Source: Apostichopus japonicus
Lineage: Eukaryota > Echinodermata > Holothuroidea > Aspidochirotida > Stichopodidae
Direction of reading: 5' to 3'
Assembly (NCBI RefSeq): GCF_037975245.1
Contig: NC_092561.1
Location: forward strand, 372,001 to 436,000
DNA: 64,000 bases
Part shown: piece after piece, positions 13,942 to 27,781 of the stretch
How the letters are laid out: the number at the start of each line of letters is the position of its first letter
Position numbering within the stretch: position 1 is the stretch's first letter
Position numbers and translations under genes: made by a program
The notes under the pieces: generated by a model
What the model saw: the letters and a program-made list of their open reading frames with translations, nothing else
The model's database searches: none
What the model was told of the DNA's origin: nothing

Positions 13942-16900
13942 TCAGGTGGAGGTTGAGTTTATAGAAACAACAGATGCATCGTAATTGGCTTCATCATAGA
14001 GTAGTCCTGAAGTAAACAAAGAAAAGACGACATTGGGCGAAATATACAAACGAGGAGAGTAAAATTAATGGAACAAAAGCAAAATTTACATGTAAATTAC
14101 AAAGTAATCAGATCATGATTGGTCAATGCAGTAGAATGACGATCATGATTGGTCAATGCAGTAGAATGACTGTGTTTTTTTTTTCAGAACAACTTAGAAA
14201 AGGCCTTATCCATTTGGAAGATATCACAGGTTCTGCTTCTTCTACTCACAGGTGCAAAATGCACACCAATTTTTATATGTTTGCTTTATTTATTACAATG
14301 TTTTACTTTTTGTAACTGAGAATGTCTTTGCACATGCTGAATTTAAAATATAGCGTTGACATAGGATGCAGTATCAACATTGCTACCGTTCTACCCCGAA
14401 ATATTAACAGAAAGACAAAGATATGATTTTTTCAGATGCTAGAGGCACTATGACGTCACACATTAACAAAGTAACATCCTATCCCCTCCTCCCCACCTAG
14501 GAGACTTTTAAAGTAGCATATCTCCCAAATGGAGAAACGATTTTCTTTGCTCTCTAAGGGCGTCTTTCATGACCGTGATATCATATAAGACAAAGATGAT
14601 AATGTTAAATTTGTGTCTCCTCTAAATATCTTCAGAAGAAATGTGTATGTATATGAATGTGAATGTGAATATGAATGTGAATATGAATATGTATGTCAAT
14701 GTCAATGTCACTGTCAATGTGAATATGAATATGAATATGAATTTCAATGTCAATGTGAATATGAATATGGATATGTATGTGAATGTGAATATGAATATGA
14801 ATATGTATGTGTATGTGTATGTGAAAGTGAATGTGAATATGAATATGAGCTTGTTTGCATACCTGCAATACATGCAGTCGTGAAGCACGCAATTGAACCA
14901 GCGATCAATGCGCGTAGAGCAACTGATGCCAGATCTCCAGCTCGAGATGGCGCCATCGGCGTCAGCCCTCCAAGTTGGATACCAATCGAGCCAACATTGG
15001 AAAACCCACACAGAGCGTACGTTGCGATTATTTCAGACCGGACCTAATGGAAACAAGACGCTAGTTGAACGTTTGGAAGTGCAGCGAACATGAACGTAAT
15101 CATATGAAAATGTTACTTCGGCCAAGTAAAACAACACCATATTCAAAGTTGCCTATAACTTCAGTGGACATAGTTATATTGTGACAAAACTTCAAAAGTA
15201 TTTGCAAGCACAATTCGTTTATTCCTATTTCCTAATTTGTAGTCTAACTAAAACTCAGAAATAAAATACACCATTTGAAGTATAGAAAAGAACTCAGACC
15301 CCCTACAATCGGCTTTATCTATGGTCCATTTGGTCACACCCTCTCACCTCGTGTAAAATCCTGGATCCACCGCTGCTTCTGCAGCATGCAAAACATATTA
15401 GTCAAAATGGGGGACTTGTGTACGTGCAGGACTCGTTCGGTTAATAGTTCAGTCATAACTTCCCCAATAAATGATTTAATGTTTATTTGAGCTTTTCAGT
15501 GGTCAAGACAACCAAGTTTTCTACAGCAAAAGGGGCAGTGGAATAAGAGTGCTTTCAAGTGAAAATAAACGCTTAAGCAGATGACTGATACATACATACA
15601 TACACACACGCATACATACATACATACATACACACACATATAATATATATATATGTATAAATATGTATATAGGTATATATGTATATAATGGTCTACACTG
15701 GATGTGTAGAAACGTGAACGGGGCAGCCTCTATCAAGTCAGGGGGACATTTGAAGATATGTTATATAGACACTTTCACGTTGGACTATATAGACTTGCTT
15801 CTGTTAGCCAATGAGATATCAACATTGCAAATATGAAGTAAGATCATCCGATAATTATTACTAACCGACATGTATTGTCCAGTACCCATCTGTCGGTTTC
15901 CGATGAATCCCGCCAACCTTTCATAGGCGACAAACTCGTTCAAGAAAGTTTTTATGCCAATCAACTCCGCGACGAGACGGCAGTCCTTTGGCTCAACACC
16001 CATGAGGAAAGGAATCGGAACGAAAACGTAGGAACAAATGAACTGCAACAAAGAATGGAAAACTTCATAGGCATGTTTGAAAAAAATGAGTGATACCTTT
16101 ATAAATGATTTTTTTTGGGGGGGGGGGTCGTCGGAAAAGCTAGTCGTCATTGTGCGACCATTTCAGAAAACCACAGTAAAGAAACCGAAACTTTTCATCG
16201 ATTTTGGAGGAAGATCTGTAGTAAAATGTAGAGTTGTTATTACTTTATTATCGTGAATTCACTAAGTAAGAGTTCATTTAAGTAAAAATATACTTGACTG
16301 AAATCGAACCTTTTGGGTCAAATTTCATGATCATATATCTTATTCGTTTTACCGGTTGACTGACCTACGCCGTGCTGTTTTTCAAAATTGCGAATTTGTC
16401 CTTTTCGTGTCTGTGTTGCTATTTTTGCAACCATTTCAGGTTTTTGTTATTATGCAGTTTGTGTCAATTTGTAACAACTGATATCTGAATCAAAACTTTG
16501 CAAGATCTTCAACATACTTAATATTTAACCTACACGTGCTATCACTACAACCATATATATATATTGCTACAGCTGTGACTAGTAAGGGAACATATGAAAT
16601 ACGAATATTAATCATCTTAAGATTAAAGGATGATAATCTAATCTAAAAAGGTGAGATAAGCCCAGAGAAAGCAAAATAAAAACAAATTATAAACAATCAA
16701 AAACCTTACTTCAAATGATAATTCATCCCATCCAAGAAGAGCACCGATATATCCAAGGACTCCATTTAGTAAGGCGAGTAAGGAGATGAACGCGATCAGA
16801 TTGCCAGCGATGTTGAGAACTAAGGGAATAGAGGTGCTTGCTCCATGAGATGCAGCTTCTATGAAGTTACGGTGATCACTTGAAAAGGGAGAAAGAGAGA

Positions 16901-19900
16901 GCGAGAAAGGTGCAAGAACGTAAAAATCTGAAACAGCTCAATTTGGCGTCAATTTGGTCAATTATCGATATTATTCAATAGTATTACAATTCACATCAAC
17001 GCAGTTCATCGGCGTGGCTATGTTGACTAAGTTTCATTTCATGTATTTGGATTCATTAATAGAATTGATAATGCGCGTTGTTTTTAGTTCTGTTAGGACA
17101 TGGTCTGCTAATGGTTTTGCTAAATAACCCGTACAGTAGCCCTCGATCAGGGCAAACCACACATGGTGGAGTATAATTGTTCAAGATCCCGTCTGGCCAT
17201 TAACGTATTTTTGGTAGAGTTGAGCAATTGTGCACAGTTTACAACCTATGGTGGCATTCTCCTATAAGCGTCTATACCAGTCCGCCCGTATGGAAAGCCC
17301 TTTTAACATTTAATCGGGAAATTTAGATATCTGAAATGGTTTATTTTTTTTTTAGATATCTAAAATTTTATTTCAGATATCTGAAATTCTATTTGAGATA
17401 TCTAAAATTGAATTTGAGATATCTAAACTTGAGTTCGAGATATCTGAAATTAAATTCGAGCTATCTGAAATTGAATTTCAGATATCTGAAATTGAATTTC
17501 ACATATCTGAAATTGAATTTTAGATATCTGAAATAGAATTTCGGATTTCTGAAATTCTCTGGTATTTCGAGACATATGAAATTGATTTTAGGATATCTAC
17601 AATGATTTGTAGATATCGTTAATAAATTTGAGATATCTGAAATTTAATCTGAAATATCTGAAATTATTTCGAGATATCTCAAATTCCTGATTAAATGTTA
17701 AAACGGCTTTCCATAAGCCCGAGTGTTCTCTCATGGAAACGTGCCAAAAAAAAGGAGCAGGAGAACATTTTTCTTGGTATGTTATCAATGGATTTGGTTT
17801 TTTTTTATTGTGGCTGGCACGTTGAAGAGCATGAATGAGAGTACTTGTGGTGTTTACAATTGTGGGTCAATTCATGTAGCATTAGATCCCCTTTAGGCCT
17901 CCAAAGAAGCAGTGTACGAAAAGGATTTACTATTGAGTAAAGACCCGTCAGCTATCCAGTGATGGGTTAGCGTTTAGCTAGTGAGAACTTCTATCTAGAC
18001 CTAGAGACCACAGCTCTTTTATAATGTAGTGTGTATAAGGCAATGGGGCTTTTAATAGGCGTATGCTACCCTATGGTATAACTCACAGTTGAGAGATTTG
18101 GGCCAATTGTTCACAAATAAACGTGATACGCTGATAATGCAAACACACACACAAGTCTATACTTAATTTATCCAGTATCCGTAATTTATCCAGTGATGGG
18201 TTAGCGTTTAGCTAGTGCGAACTTCAGCTATAGACTAAGATATCACAGCTCTTTTATAATGTAGTGTGTATAAGGCAATGGGGCTTTTAATAGGCGTATG
18301 CTACCCTATGGTATAACTCACAGTTGAGAGATTTGGGCCAACTGTGCACAAATAAACGTGATACACTGATAATGCAAACACACACACACAAGTCTATACT
18401 CAAATATTATGTTATTGGCATTGCGTGTTTGTTTTTTCTTTGTTCTTTTCCTCTATTGTTGTATTGTGTTTATCTGTACTGTATATCTTGTTTAAAGGGG
18501 ACTGTTCGTACAAGCTAATGCTTTTTCAGTCCTCCTCCACCATATTGTTTTATCTTGACTTTGTACTACTCCTCTCTTCATTCTTGTGGGAAGATACTCA
18601 AACTCAAACTCTAAATAAACTTCTCCTCACCCTTTTGGTAGGTTAATGTTGTCTATATCGACATGTTTTGATTCTTCCGTTTCAGGATAAAATAATTTAG
18701 CAATTGCAAGAGCCGCCGGAGCCGACATCACAGATGCGGATAAGAGATGAGAGGCACTGATTCCAAAAAAGATGTAAGCTCCTAGAACACTACCAGCTAT
18801 CGTTGCAAAACCTCCCGTCATGACAGCGTGGAGCTCTGATTTGGTCATGTCTTTAATCATGGGTCGAATCATAAGAGGAGCTTCCGTCTAATATAACAAA
18901 AGTACAATAAACCAATATGAATGCATACGGCAGGAACATGGAAAATATGAGAAACAAACTTAGCCCAAGTGTGCATGGTTCTATACAGAGCTGAAGAAGC
19001 TGAATAGCTAATTGACCGATGTTTCAATCGTGGTCTAGACATTTCCTTGATTAGTGGTTCTACAATGAAACAAGGCGGGTTTTTTCTAAAAAGGGTTCAT
19101 AACAACGACAAGTACTCTTGCAGACGTAACTGATGTGTTTCTGGTCTCTTAGTTCATAGCTACCCCATTCACACGACGAGCTATCTTGTGTTAATCTATT
19201 AATCATAGCAGCAGAAAAAGTCCTTGTCGAAAGAGTTGCTATTAATCACAAGGTAACGAATGAATGTGACCTTTCACATGGTATATGAATATGTATGAAT
19301 TTGACAAAATGAACTCCGCAGCATTACCTGTCCGATGAAGATATTTCCTGCTGCATTTAGTGACTCGGAGGCCGAGGTCTGCATGGTCTTCTGCATCAAC
19401 CAAGCTATCTTCTTGATGATAACTTGCATGATACCCCAATGATATAGAACAGAGATGACAGTGCTAAAGTATATGACAACAGGCAGGACCTATCAAAGCA
19501 TAAATAGTATATGACGTAGTGATATCTTAGAGTTCAATCATGGGTATGATATCATATAAACATGACGGACGGCAGAGGAGGGGACCGAGGGGGTTAGACT
19601 GAAAGCGGGTAGGTTACGTTCGTCCTCATGAAAGGAGTTACCCAAGAGAAGCCGTCGTGTATGATATACAAGACACCAAAAACTTATCTGGTTTTGATAT
19701 TTATGAATGATGATACTTTACATGTCGCCATAGATATACACTTCCATCTACCTTCTACTACTTAAATTGGTAACATTTCTAGCAGAGCGCCCACCGTTAA
19801 ATCAACTTTCCATTGCAAAGCCTGATTACTGTTCTTTCCTAATCTACCAATCACAGAGAATGCGCAACGTAGATGAAGTTCGGGGAAGTAGAAACGTGTT

Positions 19901-22900
19901 GATATTCGTCACGTTTAACTATCCACCTAGCTTCCATATTATGTAATTGTGTTTAAATTCTGTCATATCGTACCATGAGGTTAAAGATCTTCTTTATTGG
20001 CTCCAATTATAGCACTCTATAGCTAGGAAAGTTTTGTGATTACGTAATCGATCTGCTACGGTCGTAACTCGACCTCAGGCTTTACAATTAGCCTGCATAG
20101 CTTCTTAACACCATTAGGCTCTTTGTGTAAAACACTGTGTAGAAATGTGTTTCATGTCTACAGTGTAGTTAGTCATACAGCGTTCACACAAAGACTGATT
20201 GGTAAAAAGAGGTCATTTTACGACCAAGGCAGGTTAATTAATCTCAAGAAACTTTTCCACGACAGCGTGCTTTAGTTGGGGTCTATACAGCAGACCTTTA
20301 AAATTAGAAAAAAAAATCTTTCAATAAGTTAACAGTATAGTATTGCGAATGGTATTTGCAAACTCTAATCCTTCTACAGGTGTAATATTCTAGTCGCGAA
20401 CGACATTGTTAACGAAAATGACAAAGGGCGGCCATTCTCGCACCTTTGAGAGTAAATTTTCTGTATACGGAGACATGTAAGTTGTATTTGTTCAAAGAAA
20501 GATTGTAACTAAGGTAACTGTGTATTACTTCACTTGAGTAATTCCAAATGTATGTGCTTTTGTTTCTTAGCAAGCAATACTCCCACTTGCAGCTGAAAAA
20601 AAAAGAACTAATGTGAACGTATAGAAAACTGTAAAACAAGTTTATAACAATAAACCACACACTGCTCGGTGTATTGTTAACTATTTATTCATGAAGGCAA
20701 GCGTGACACTAAAAAAAGAGGTTTTTCGTCCGTTCAAATCAAGTGAAGTGAATACGACTTTAAATCATGTGGTTGTGATTTAGCGTAATCTAGTTCAGAG
20801 ATATCTTCTGCGCATGCGTTGTTCCTGTCTATTTGACTTGCTGTATACTGGTCGATTGGCAACCATTCACAACATGTTTACACTACGACACACTACCTAC
20901 AGTATCGTAAGTCAAGTGTGATGACTTTTTGTCGTGATCCCGCTTCCGTACAGGGTGAGACAAAATAATAAAACACATTACGCGTAGGTGAGATTATACT
21001 TCTCCTCTATTCGGTGGTTCGTGTATAACTGATATGACAAAGGTGACCTCGGGGTAGATATATCTTACGGAATATATATACAAGTGACCTTTTAGAGTAT
21101 AGAATATATGCCAGTCGTTTAGTTAATCTATTACAAAGTGGATGTTTTTGGTTTCTATATGAACACAAAACAATATCTATTTAGCCTTTGGAAAGAAAAA
21201 GTGCTTTTATACGATCCTCTTGCCCCAGGAAACACGTTGACTTCTATTAAGTATAAACGTATGCTATCGATTGTTAGTGGTATGAAATCCCCCCCCCCCC
21301 CCCTTCTCCACCTTGCTAACTATCTATCGTTTACATCACATAAAAACTTGCCAAAATATACAAATTTACTGGCGTGGGGGTGTTTTACACTCGTGAAAGT
21401 TTTCCAACCGTGATTTTGCACTTGAGCACACTTTTGCACACTAGTTTAGAATGCCCCTCGTACCAGGTTAAAATATTCATGAGAATATTCTACACTCTCA
21501 CACCGATGTACAAAAAGTATTTACTAACGTGGGAAAAACAGTAATCTAAAAAGTTACCTTCTTACAATTATGGCACTAACTCTGACTCATTCAAAATAGC
21601 TCTAAAAGTAAGGAAATTTCTTTTCCCCTGCAACTCTGAAAATTTAGAGCTGTTAAGCTGTGAGAGAAATTATATGAGTTTTGTTGTCTCGTATACATTT
21701 TATTTGGTCACAATGGTATATCTTTCTGGTTTTACAGAAGAGAATTGGCTTTCGTCGAGGAAGGCCTTCAAAGACTTTCGATAAGAAGGAAAGCGGGAGA
21801 GATACAAAATGAAGGCAGCTTACCTTGAATGCGAAGAAATGGTCAAGATAACTTGGGTCACCAAACAAAAACTTGGCACCAGCGTCAGAAAAATCGAGGA
21901 AGCTTTGAACGACATCACCCAACCAACGGAATGCTTTAAAGCCAATATCGGTCCGAAGGATAAACAAACCAAAGATAAACTGTAGAGCAAATCCCCATAA
22001 GACTGGCCTCCACTTCACCTGTTAAATCAAAAGTATTCTGGTTCATCATTTACCGTAAACATGTATTCTTGAAATCAGACTTTTTTACATACTTGTCAAA
22101 ACAGGTTCCCTTGTACATAGTCATTCATTCATGTTACTGTAGACCCGGCATATCGAAGTGACCAATTTGTTTTTCTTTGATGTTTAATAGCGTTATACAT
22201 TTGTCAAGATATCGATGTACATCTAACATGCTGATGGTCAGATATGACCAAATCAGGCATCTCGCAAAACTTTGAAAATGATATTAGAATATGGAGTATT
22301 TTTTAGCCGCAAAGATGGGGCGTGTGAGAAAATTATGTCTTTTTCATACAGATTATAGTCATACATGATTTACTTTAGGTTAATCTGGCTAATATTACGG
22401 AGTTCTGTTAATACCAGACTTCAAGCATAACCTTCTCGTGGACGTACAAGTAAGTACCCATACAAAGGTACTCAGGAGTTGGTACTCGCATCAATGAAAA
22501 TGTCGTATGTTACTCAAAATGAGTCGTTATACAAAATCCTATTCTTCTGTACTTTTGTAACGAGTCAGTTTGAGTACTTTCACCCACCAGGGTTTCTGAG
22601 AGAGTACTCATCATTTTGTATAAGTACTCGCACTGTGTGCACTTCTCGAGAAAATTGTACTCACACAACATGTCAGCTGTTCAATATTGATCTGTGTTCA
22701 TTAACATTTAAAGCTCTTTGAACTACTTAATGTTTAAACATGAATATTATCACTTCAAGAAAAGCCTCTGTGCTGTTATAGATTCACTTATTCCTATAGT
22801 GTTAGATGAAGTTACATGTGTATGTTAGTGTGTAAACTTGTGTTGCATTCCGACTGAGGCCCTGAACATATGAATTTCAGGTCCTCATATATGTCATTTG

Positions 22901-25900
22901 AAAAGGATCACTATATACTCACATATCGAGGGTACTTGGAGAAGATGTAGGTTACTATGATGAACACAACTAGACCAGCAGCAGAAGTCAATTGTTGGGG
23001 ATTATCCCAGCAAAGGAAAATCACCAATGCGATGGCAAGGAGCAACAACACGAGGAACACAATCCTAAGGATAAGAAAACAAACACAGTGTGTATTGCTA
23101 TTACATACATGTAAAATTTAAACATATAGCATATATATGGACGGAGACCAATAAGAATATTGTAAAACAGTTTTCTGACAGCATGTGAATGAAAAATGAG
23201 GCACTTGGTGGACACAAATAACAGTTGTCAACTGTGTTATCAAACATAGATACTCTGCATGGTAATTTTGAATACGTAAAATCGGAGATACCAAATCAGT
23301 ACATTGTGGTAAAAGGCTGCATGTATGAAGGCTGTATACAATGTCTTACCAGTTAAATATCTTTCCGCATGAGTTGAGAAAGTTGATTGGAGGCAAGCAA
23401 AGCTTGTTCCAAATCGTTTCACCAAACGCGTCTCTTATGAGTGTATACACCGCAATACAGACTGCTAGAGCAGTCAGCACCAGCAAAACGGTGGCATCTT
23501 GCAAATTACGAACGGATGCGAAGACAAGCCCAATCAGGAAAATTATTAATAATAGCAATAAAACTCCCCATATGAGGTATGTTTTGTTGTCCTTGACTTC
23601 TGATTTGATTGGATCTATCACCACGTCGATACGCTGAAATAAAATTTAAAAAATAGCAAAATATTGGAACGAAATAAGTTATTAACCAAAATAAAGAAAA
23701 GTATAGTAATTACTACAAAACAAGACAAGTAACACATGCATGGCATTATTGATACATATACAACTTGGATTATCTTAACCTCCGATATTCATCCATTCAT
23801 AATTACACAGTGGTGGTCCCCCTGCCACCAGTCTTGTTTAGGATCTCAAATATGGCCTTTTTTGCATACATTACAAGTTCCCCATTTGCTGAAAAAAAAG
23901 TATGTTTTCTACATTTTGTCTGTGAACTAAAGGTCCCTTTTGTTATATAGAAAGTGCAGACCTTTTGTTGAGGAATTCAAAAAGTTAATCAAAAAGTGAG
24001 TTTCCAAGTTTTTTTGAAATACAACAGTTAGAATATGTGGTACGGAATTCAGTTAGGATCAATTTGTCGGAAAGATTGAGGTAACAATTTTTTGTCTCCC
24101 CTCCCACTCCCCTTCCCTTTCCCGGTGATTGAGCGCTCTTCGGCAGCTCAGACTGACCGTACATCATGATTGCATGCAATGCGAGGTATTTGTCCAGTAT
24201 ATTCCATTTCGCAAATACATATTTTACCGAAGCTCAAAGTTTAAACTCAGTTTAGCTGACGTGAATAGAAATACCTGAAAAAGAAGCTTTCTGATTGGTT
24301 GTGGACCCAACGTGTATAAAGTTACCAAACTAACGGGGGGGGGCAGGTTGGGCAACATTTCGTTGTAAAACCTAAGTGTTAGACAAATATGTCACACTCT
24401 ATGTGCAAAAGGGTTTGCCCAGTCCGTCAGAGATTCCTCAATGGAATCCTCAGTGATTCTAAAGACTGCAACTTAGATTGGACCGATATCGCAGCGCCCT
24501 ATACGTTGATTTAGTGTGCGGCTGGAGATCCCCGTTACAGTTAAACATAAAAGAGACTGCAGAGTGAATAACTTTTCTTTAAAACACACTTTACATGCAG
24601 TAAAAATAAAAGCTTCACAATTGTATTTTTAATGACAAGAAACTAGTCGACTAATATTTTATTGAAACACACTTTACATGCAGTAAAAATAAAAGCTTCA
24701 CAATTGTATTTTTAATGACAAGAAACTAGTCGACTAATATTTTATTTTATTGATTTATTGTTTGAGTGGGAAGATTTTGTTCATATTGGGATAATGAAAT
24801 CTTACTGTAATATCACTACTAACTACTTGTTTTGGCTTCCTTTTCTCGTGACTCACTCATGCAATTACAGGTGCACCAATTCCCTTAAATAAATTTAGTT
24901 CAACACTATTAAATTGAATCAATTCCTATCGAATCTAACCGAACCGAACAATAATAGACTTGACAATAGTTCATTATCACTGCCATTCAATCGTTTCATT
25001 AGTGATTTTTTTTAATTTCTAAAAGAAGGAGAAACTAATATTAAAATAAGCCTTCCCTAAGGGCCTAATACTTACCTTCCATGCGCGATACTGAAGGTTT
25101 TGTTCTTGAGTATTGGTTGAGTCCCCATGAGCAGGGTCACCTGCTTCCATGGCAACCTCATGTTTATTGTCGACAGCAACAGCTTCCCCAAAGCTGTCGG
25201 GATTCCCATTAGCAAGATCATCCTCAAAACCAGGATTTTTGAATCCCCTTTCCTTGAAATTAAAACAAAAAGGATAAACAATTATTGCTAGGTCATTTGC
25301 AAATTTACTCGTGATTATTCAATACTGATACAGATTTGTAGTCTAGCAGGCAGGCCTAGTTTCAGTTACATTGTCATTTATTGTTTTTTATCACAAAGTA
25401 CATAATATATGGAACACGTATAGATTAATTGGTAAATGCTGACGTACATTGCCAATTAAGAGACCTAGAAACCTATGTAGGCTTATTCATGAGTTGGTCA
25501 CACCCCGTATAACACAGTTAAACTATAGAGCATATCGACAAAAAATATATGATACAAAGAACAATAACAAAACATAACAAAGCATTAAAAAACAATAAAT
25601 AATTAAAGCAATGCAAAAAAGAGGGAAATGTGGTAATAGTCCGTACTTATCTCAAATAGCTATTTATTCATTATTTTCTGAAAGAAGAAGCAGTGCTAAA
25701 CGTAAACTGTGTGAAAGCGACCAGCTGACCTAGTGTTATAATTTTGAATTTCGTTATTGTAGATAATTCCATTTGTGAAATTTGCTGGGAGTAGATTATG
25801 AACAATGCGGTAAGCAAATGTATATATTGACATGCATGTTTGAGATCAACAAGTTTGAGAACATATATAATGGAAAACAACTTATTAGTATGATCAGTGT

Positions 25901-27781
25901 ATGTTTAGTGTGTGATATGTGACGAATTGCATTCTCTTCTGAAAGTTTGAATTTGTTGAGGTGAACATTGTATGCACCAGACCAGACATGTTAGGCAGTA
26001 TGTCAAATGTGGTAAAACTAATGTAAGATACAAAAATTGAAGAATAGCTTTTGGAAGGAAATGCTTGAACTTTGAGAAATACCCGTTCCACTTAGCAAAC
26101 TTAGTGGAAATAGTGAGATTTTTACGAGTTAATCTTGAATCAATAATGACACCAAGAAATTTTGTATGATCTATCTTGTGAACGCAAATGTTATTTAGTG
26201 TTTAAATAAGGTGAACAGTATCATATTACTACATTGTTACTAACAAATAATGTAATTGGTTTTGCTCTTATTTTTTGACAATTTGTGGCCAATCATGATA
26301 AGCTTGTAATTGTGTCCTCCATTCAGGTCAAGTCATTCCCTGTAAAAAATAAATATGTCTGTATCATCTGCAAAGGGAATGTTACAACTTATAATACAAT
26401 TTTGAGACATTTACAAATATCATTTACGTTAAAAAAAATGGACCTTCAACATAGAACCTTGGGGAACACCTCAAAAGATATTCTGAGAGTGAGAATAAGT
26501 ACCGTTAGAAGATGTAAATTGTTACCTGTTACAGAGGTAGCTACTGATCCACTTTAGTAAAGAAATCAATGTCAGCATTCGCAAGGATATTTGTGTGAAA
26601 ACTACGTAACTCACACGTCCACGAGTTTGTTACATTTCTATATAAAAACAGTGGTTATGATAATGAGCATTGCAACATTGACAGCTATTGTATAACTAAC
26701 TATCGTCAGAAGTATACTACAGTCGATATTTCTTTTATGCTTTCTTGTCAATTTACAAACATGAAAAGTACAAATTACAGAAAAACAAAAAGGTTAAACA
26801 TATACATATAGTTTGTACATAATGTGTATAGTAATATGTACATGACACACTACCAATCTATCCACGGCATCGCTCTCTAAGATCCATAGCAAACAATTCT
26901 GTTTAGAAGGATGAGGCTATATCCAGGCCCGCCGTGGCCCATAGCAGAAACTCAAATACCCGTTGTCCTGTAATACGAGACGTTTTGCTACACATGGTAG
27001 CATAGCCTATGTCGAGAGTATAGGGGAACAGTATAGTCTACAATTAGTAGCACTGTATCTCGGTGCCACTGCCAGTTCTACGGGCAGGGACATATAGGAA
27101 GGAAGTTTATTGTGCTTGGAAGTTCATTTTCTTTCTCGGATGTAGCCTTAATTTGTATGTCGATCACTGTTGTAACAAGTTGGAATGCGCCATTTTGGAC
27201 TATTCAGTATTTATTAGAAATGACTGGAAAGACTGTTACCCTTGGTATACGTGCACATGGATTGTCGTTAAATAAGAGGCAAACTAAACGCAGGGAGATG
27301 AGTTAACCTTTAGTACATATTGTGTCGTCATTAAGTATAATTCACTTTATAACAATCTGGAATGAATTGACGAAACTAAACATTCATCTTGAAGTTTGTA
27401 ATACTATAATAGTTTTAAGTGAGGTTCATCAATTAAAGCGATCAAATGGCATGTTTACAGTATATTATACAACTATGGCATAGGCTTATGGTGTTGAATG
27501 TCTTTTCAAGGGTTCTTTGTTATTAATAGGGTTTCCGTCCATCGAACAAGGAATGTTATTAAGACCCTATTGTGCAAAAAACTGACTTGTCTAAGTCGTC
27601 TAAGTAGAGGTGCGGTCAAATCAAAGCCCTGAACAGTTGTCGACAATGAAATAGGCTACTGTAGACTTCGAGTTGTCAGTTTGTTAGTGACGTTATCAAA
27701 GAAAATGTATTGAGTCGGTGTCGTCTGGTTCCTTACCTGAGGTTTCTCTTCAGTTACTCTGTAAGTACCTTCAACACTCAT
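13942..27781 (-). CDS. Concentrative nucleoside transporter A (CNT/SLC28 family)
   Basis: Cation-coupled nucleoside importer of the plasma membrane, about 617 residues. Coding exons in gene order: 27737-27781, 25076-25252, 23350-23633, 22923-23064, 21824-22018, 19328-19489, 18631-18887, 16710-16878, 15866-16042, 14863-15043, 13942-14006. All junctions are GT-AG and phases match copies B and C. Landmarks: polar N-tail with [10 protein letters not shown]; first membrane segments at about 90-150; FSKYPRY with VKWRPVLWG at about 210-225; [13 protein letters not shown] spanning exons 6-7 (Gln335, Thr336, Glu337); the CNT signature G-x-K-x3-NEFVAY (Asn512, Glu513); CGFSNVGS (Asn552, Ser555). The C-tail ends in INSTST, a possible glycosylation sequon. 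Gln, Glu and the N-x-x-S residues expected for nucleoside binding are all present, so this is the copy with a conventional site. The start Met at 27781 is chosen for N-tail length; the frame is open upstream to the acceptor at 27879, so a longer N-terminus is possible. Confidence 0.93.
14111..14170. repeat. Perfect 30-bp tandem duplication
   Basis: Two identical 30-bp units (14111-14140, 14141-14170) lie in the last intron of transporter A, about 105 bp upstream (in gene sense) of the final exon. Confidence 0.9.
14640..14850. repeat. GTGAAT/ATGAAT microsatellite beside exon 10 of A
   Basis: Hexanucleotide-type repeats (GAATGT, GAATAT, CAATGT variants) start about 13 bases past the exon 10 donor of transporter A. 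In gene sense the tract is CATATTCACATT-like and rich in UCAU and UCAC. The open frames of 60-145 codons over this region are repeat artefacts that run into exon 10. Confidence 0.9.
15595..15690. repeat. CATA/TA microsatellite
   Basis: Tandem CATA and CACA units followed by TA and TATG units, inside intron 9 of transporter A. Confidence 0.85.
17289..17715. mobile_element. Fold-back MITE filled with 21-bp palindromic satellite
   Basis: The left end (17289-17318) and right end (17686-17715) are inverted repeats matching at 28 of 30 positions, beginning TATGGAAAGCC. If the outer TA is the target duplication, the element is 17291-17713. The interior is a tandem array of about 21 bp per unit centred on the palindrome AGATATCT or close variants, with about 12 intact GATATC sites. 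It lies in the intron between exons 8 and 7 (genomic order) of transporter A. A TA target duplication would suggest Tc1/mariner-type mobilisation, but this is inference. Confidence 0.8.
17953..18402. repeat. Direct duplication, period about 234 bp
   Basis: A segment starting TATCCAGTGATGGG at 17953 recurs at 18187 with only small differences, including the stretches TTTTATAATGTAGTGTGT and the CA-repeat end. Both copies lie in the intron upstream of exon 8 of transporter A (gene sense), close to exon 7. Confidence 0.85.
22440..22645. repeat. GTACTC-rich segment
   Basis: GTACTC or its complement GAGTAC occurs many times in about 200 bp, including the perfect palindrome GAGTACTC near 22602. It lies in intron 4 of transporter A. 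A similar GAGTAC-rich segment lies in intron 3 of transporter C at about 50600-50770. Confidence 0.55.
24582..24747. repeat. Perfect 83-bp tandem duplication
   Basis: Two essentially identical units begin AAACACACTTTACATGCAG at 24582 and 24665. They lie in intron 2 of transporter A. Confidence 0.9.
25640..26535 (-). mobile_element. Degenerate LINE reverse-transcriptase fragment
   Basis: Read on the minus strand in shifting frames, this segment shows LINE reverse-transcriptase hallmarks in the right order: GVPQGS near 26460, VNDI then the catalytic FADDT near 26375, KFLGVIID near 26160, FLPKAIL then LPHLTYC near 26000-26050, and the thumb/C-terminal region to about 25650. Frameshifts and stops show it is dead. 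The type is a non-LTR retrotransposon, probably of the CR1/Jockey group. It lies in intron 1 of transporter A in the same orientation as the gene. Open frames at 25671-25880 and 25894-26091 are pieces of it. Confidence 0.8.

Noticed and set aside
14613-15047. 144-codon plus-strand and 129-codon minus-strand frames
   Set aside because: They combine the GTGAAT microsatellite with the antisense or shifted frame of exon 10 of transporter A.
15785-16150. 121-codon minus-strand frame taken as a separate small protein
   Set aside because: It is exon 9 of transporter A (15866-16042) extended into both introns. Splice sites and homology to B and C give the shorter exon.
25072-25281. 69-codon minus-strand frame at exon 2 of transporter A
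   Set aside because: It is a shifted frame. The true frame gives [10 protein letters not shown], in phase with exons 1 and 3.
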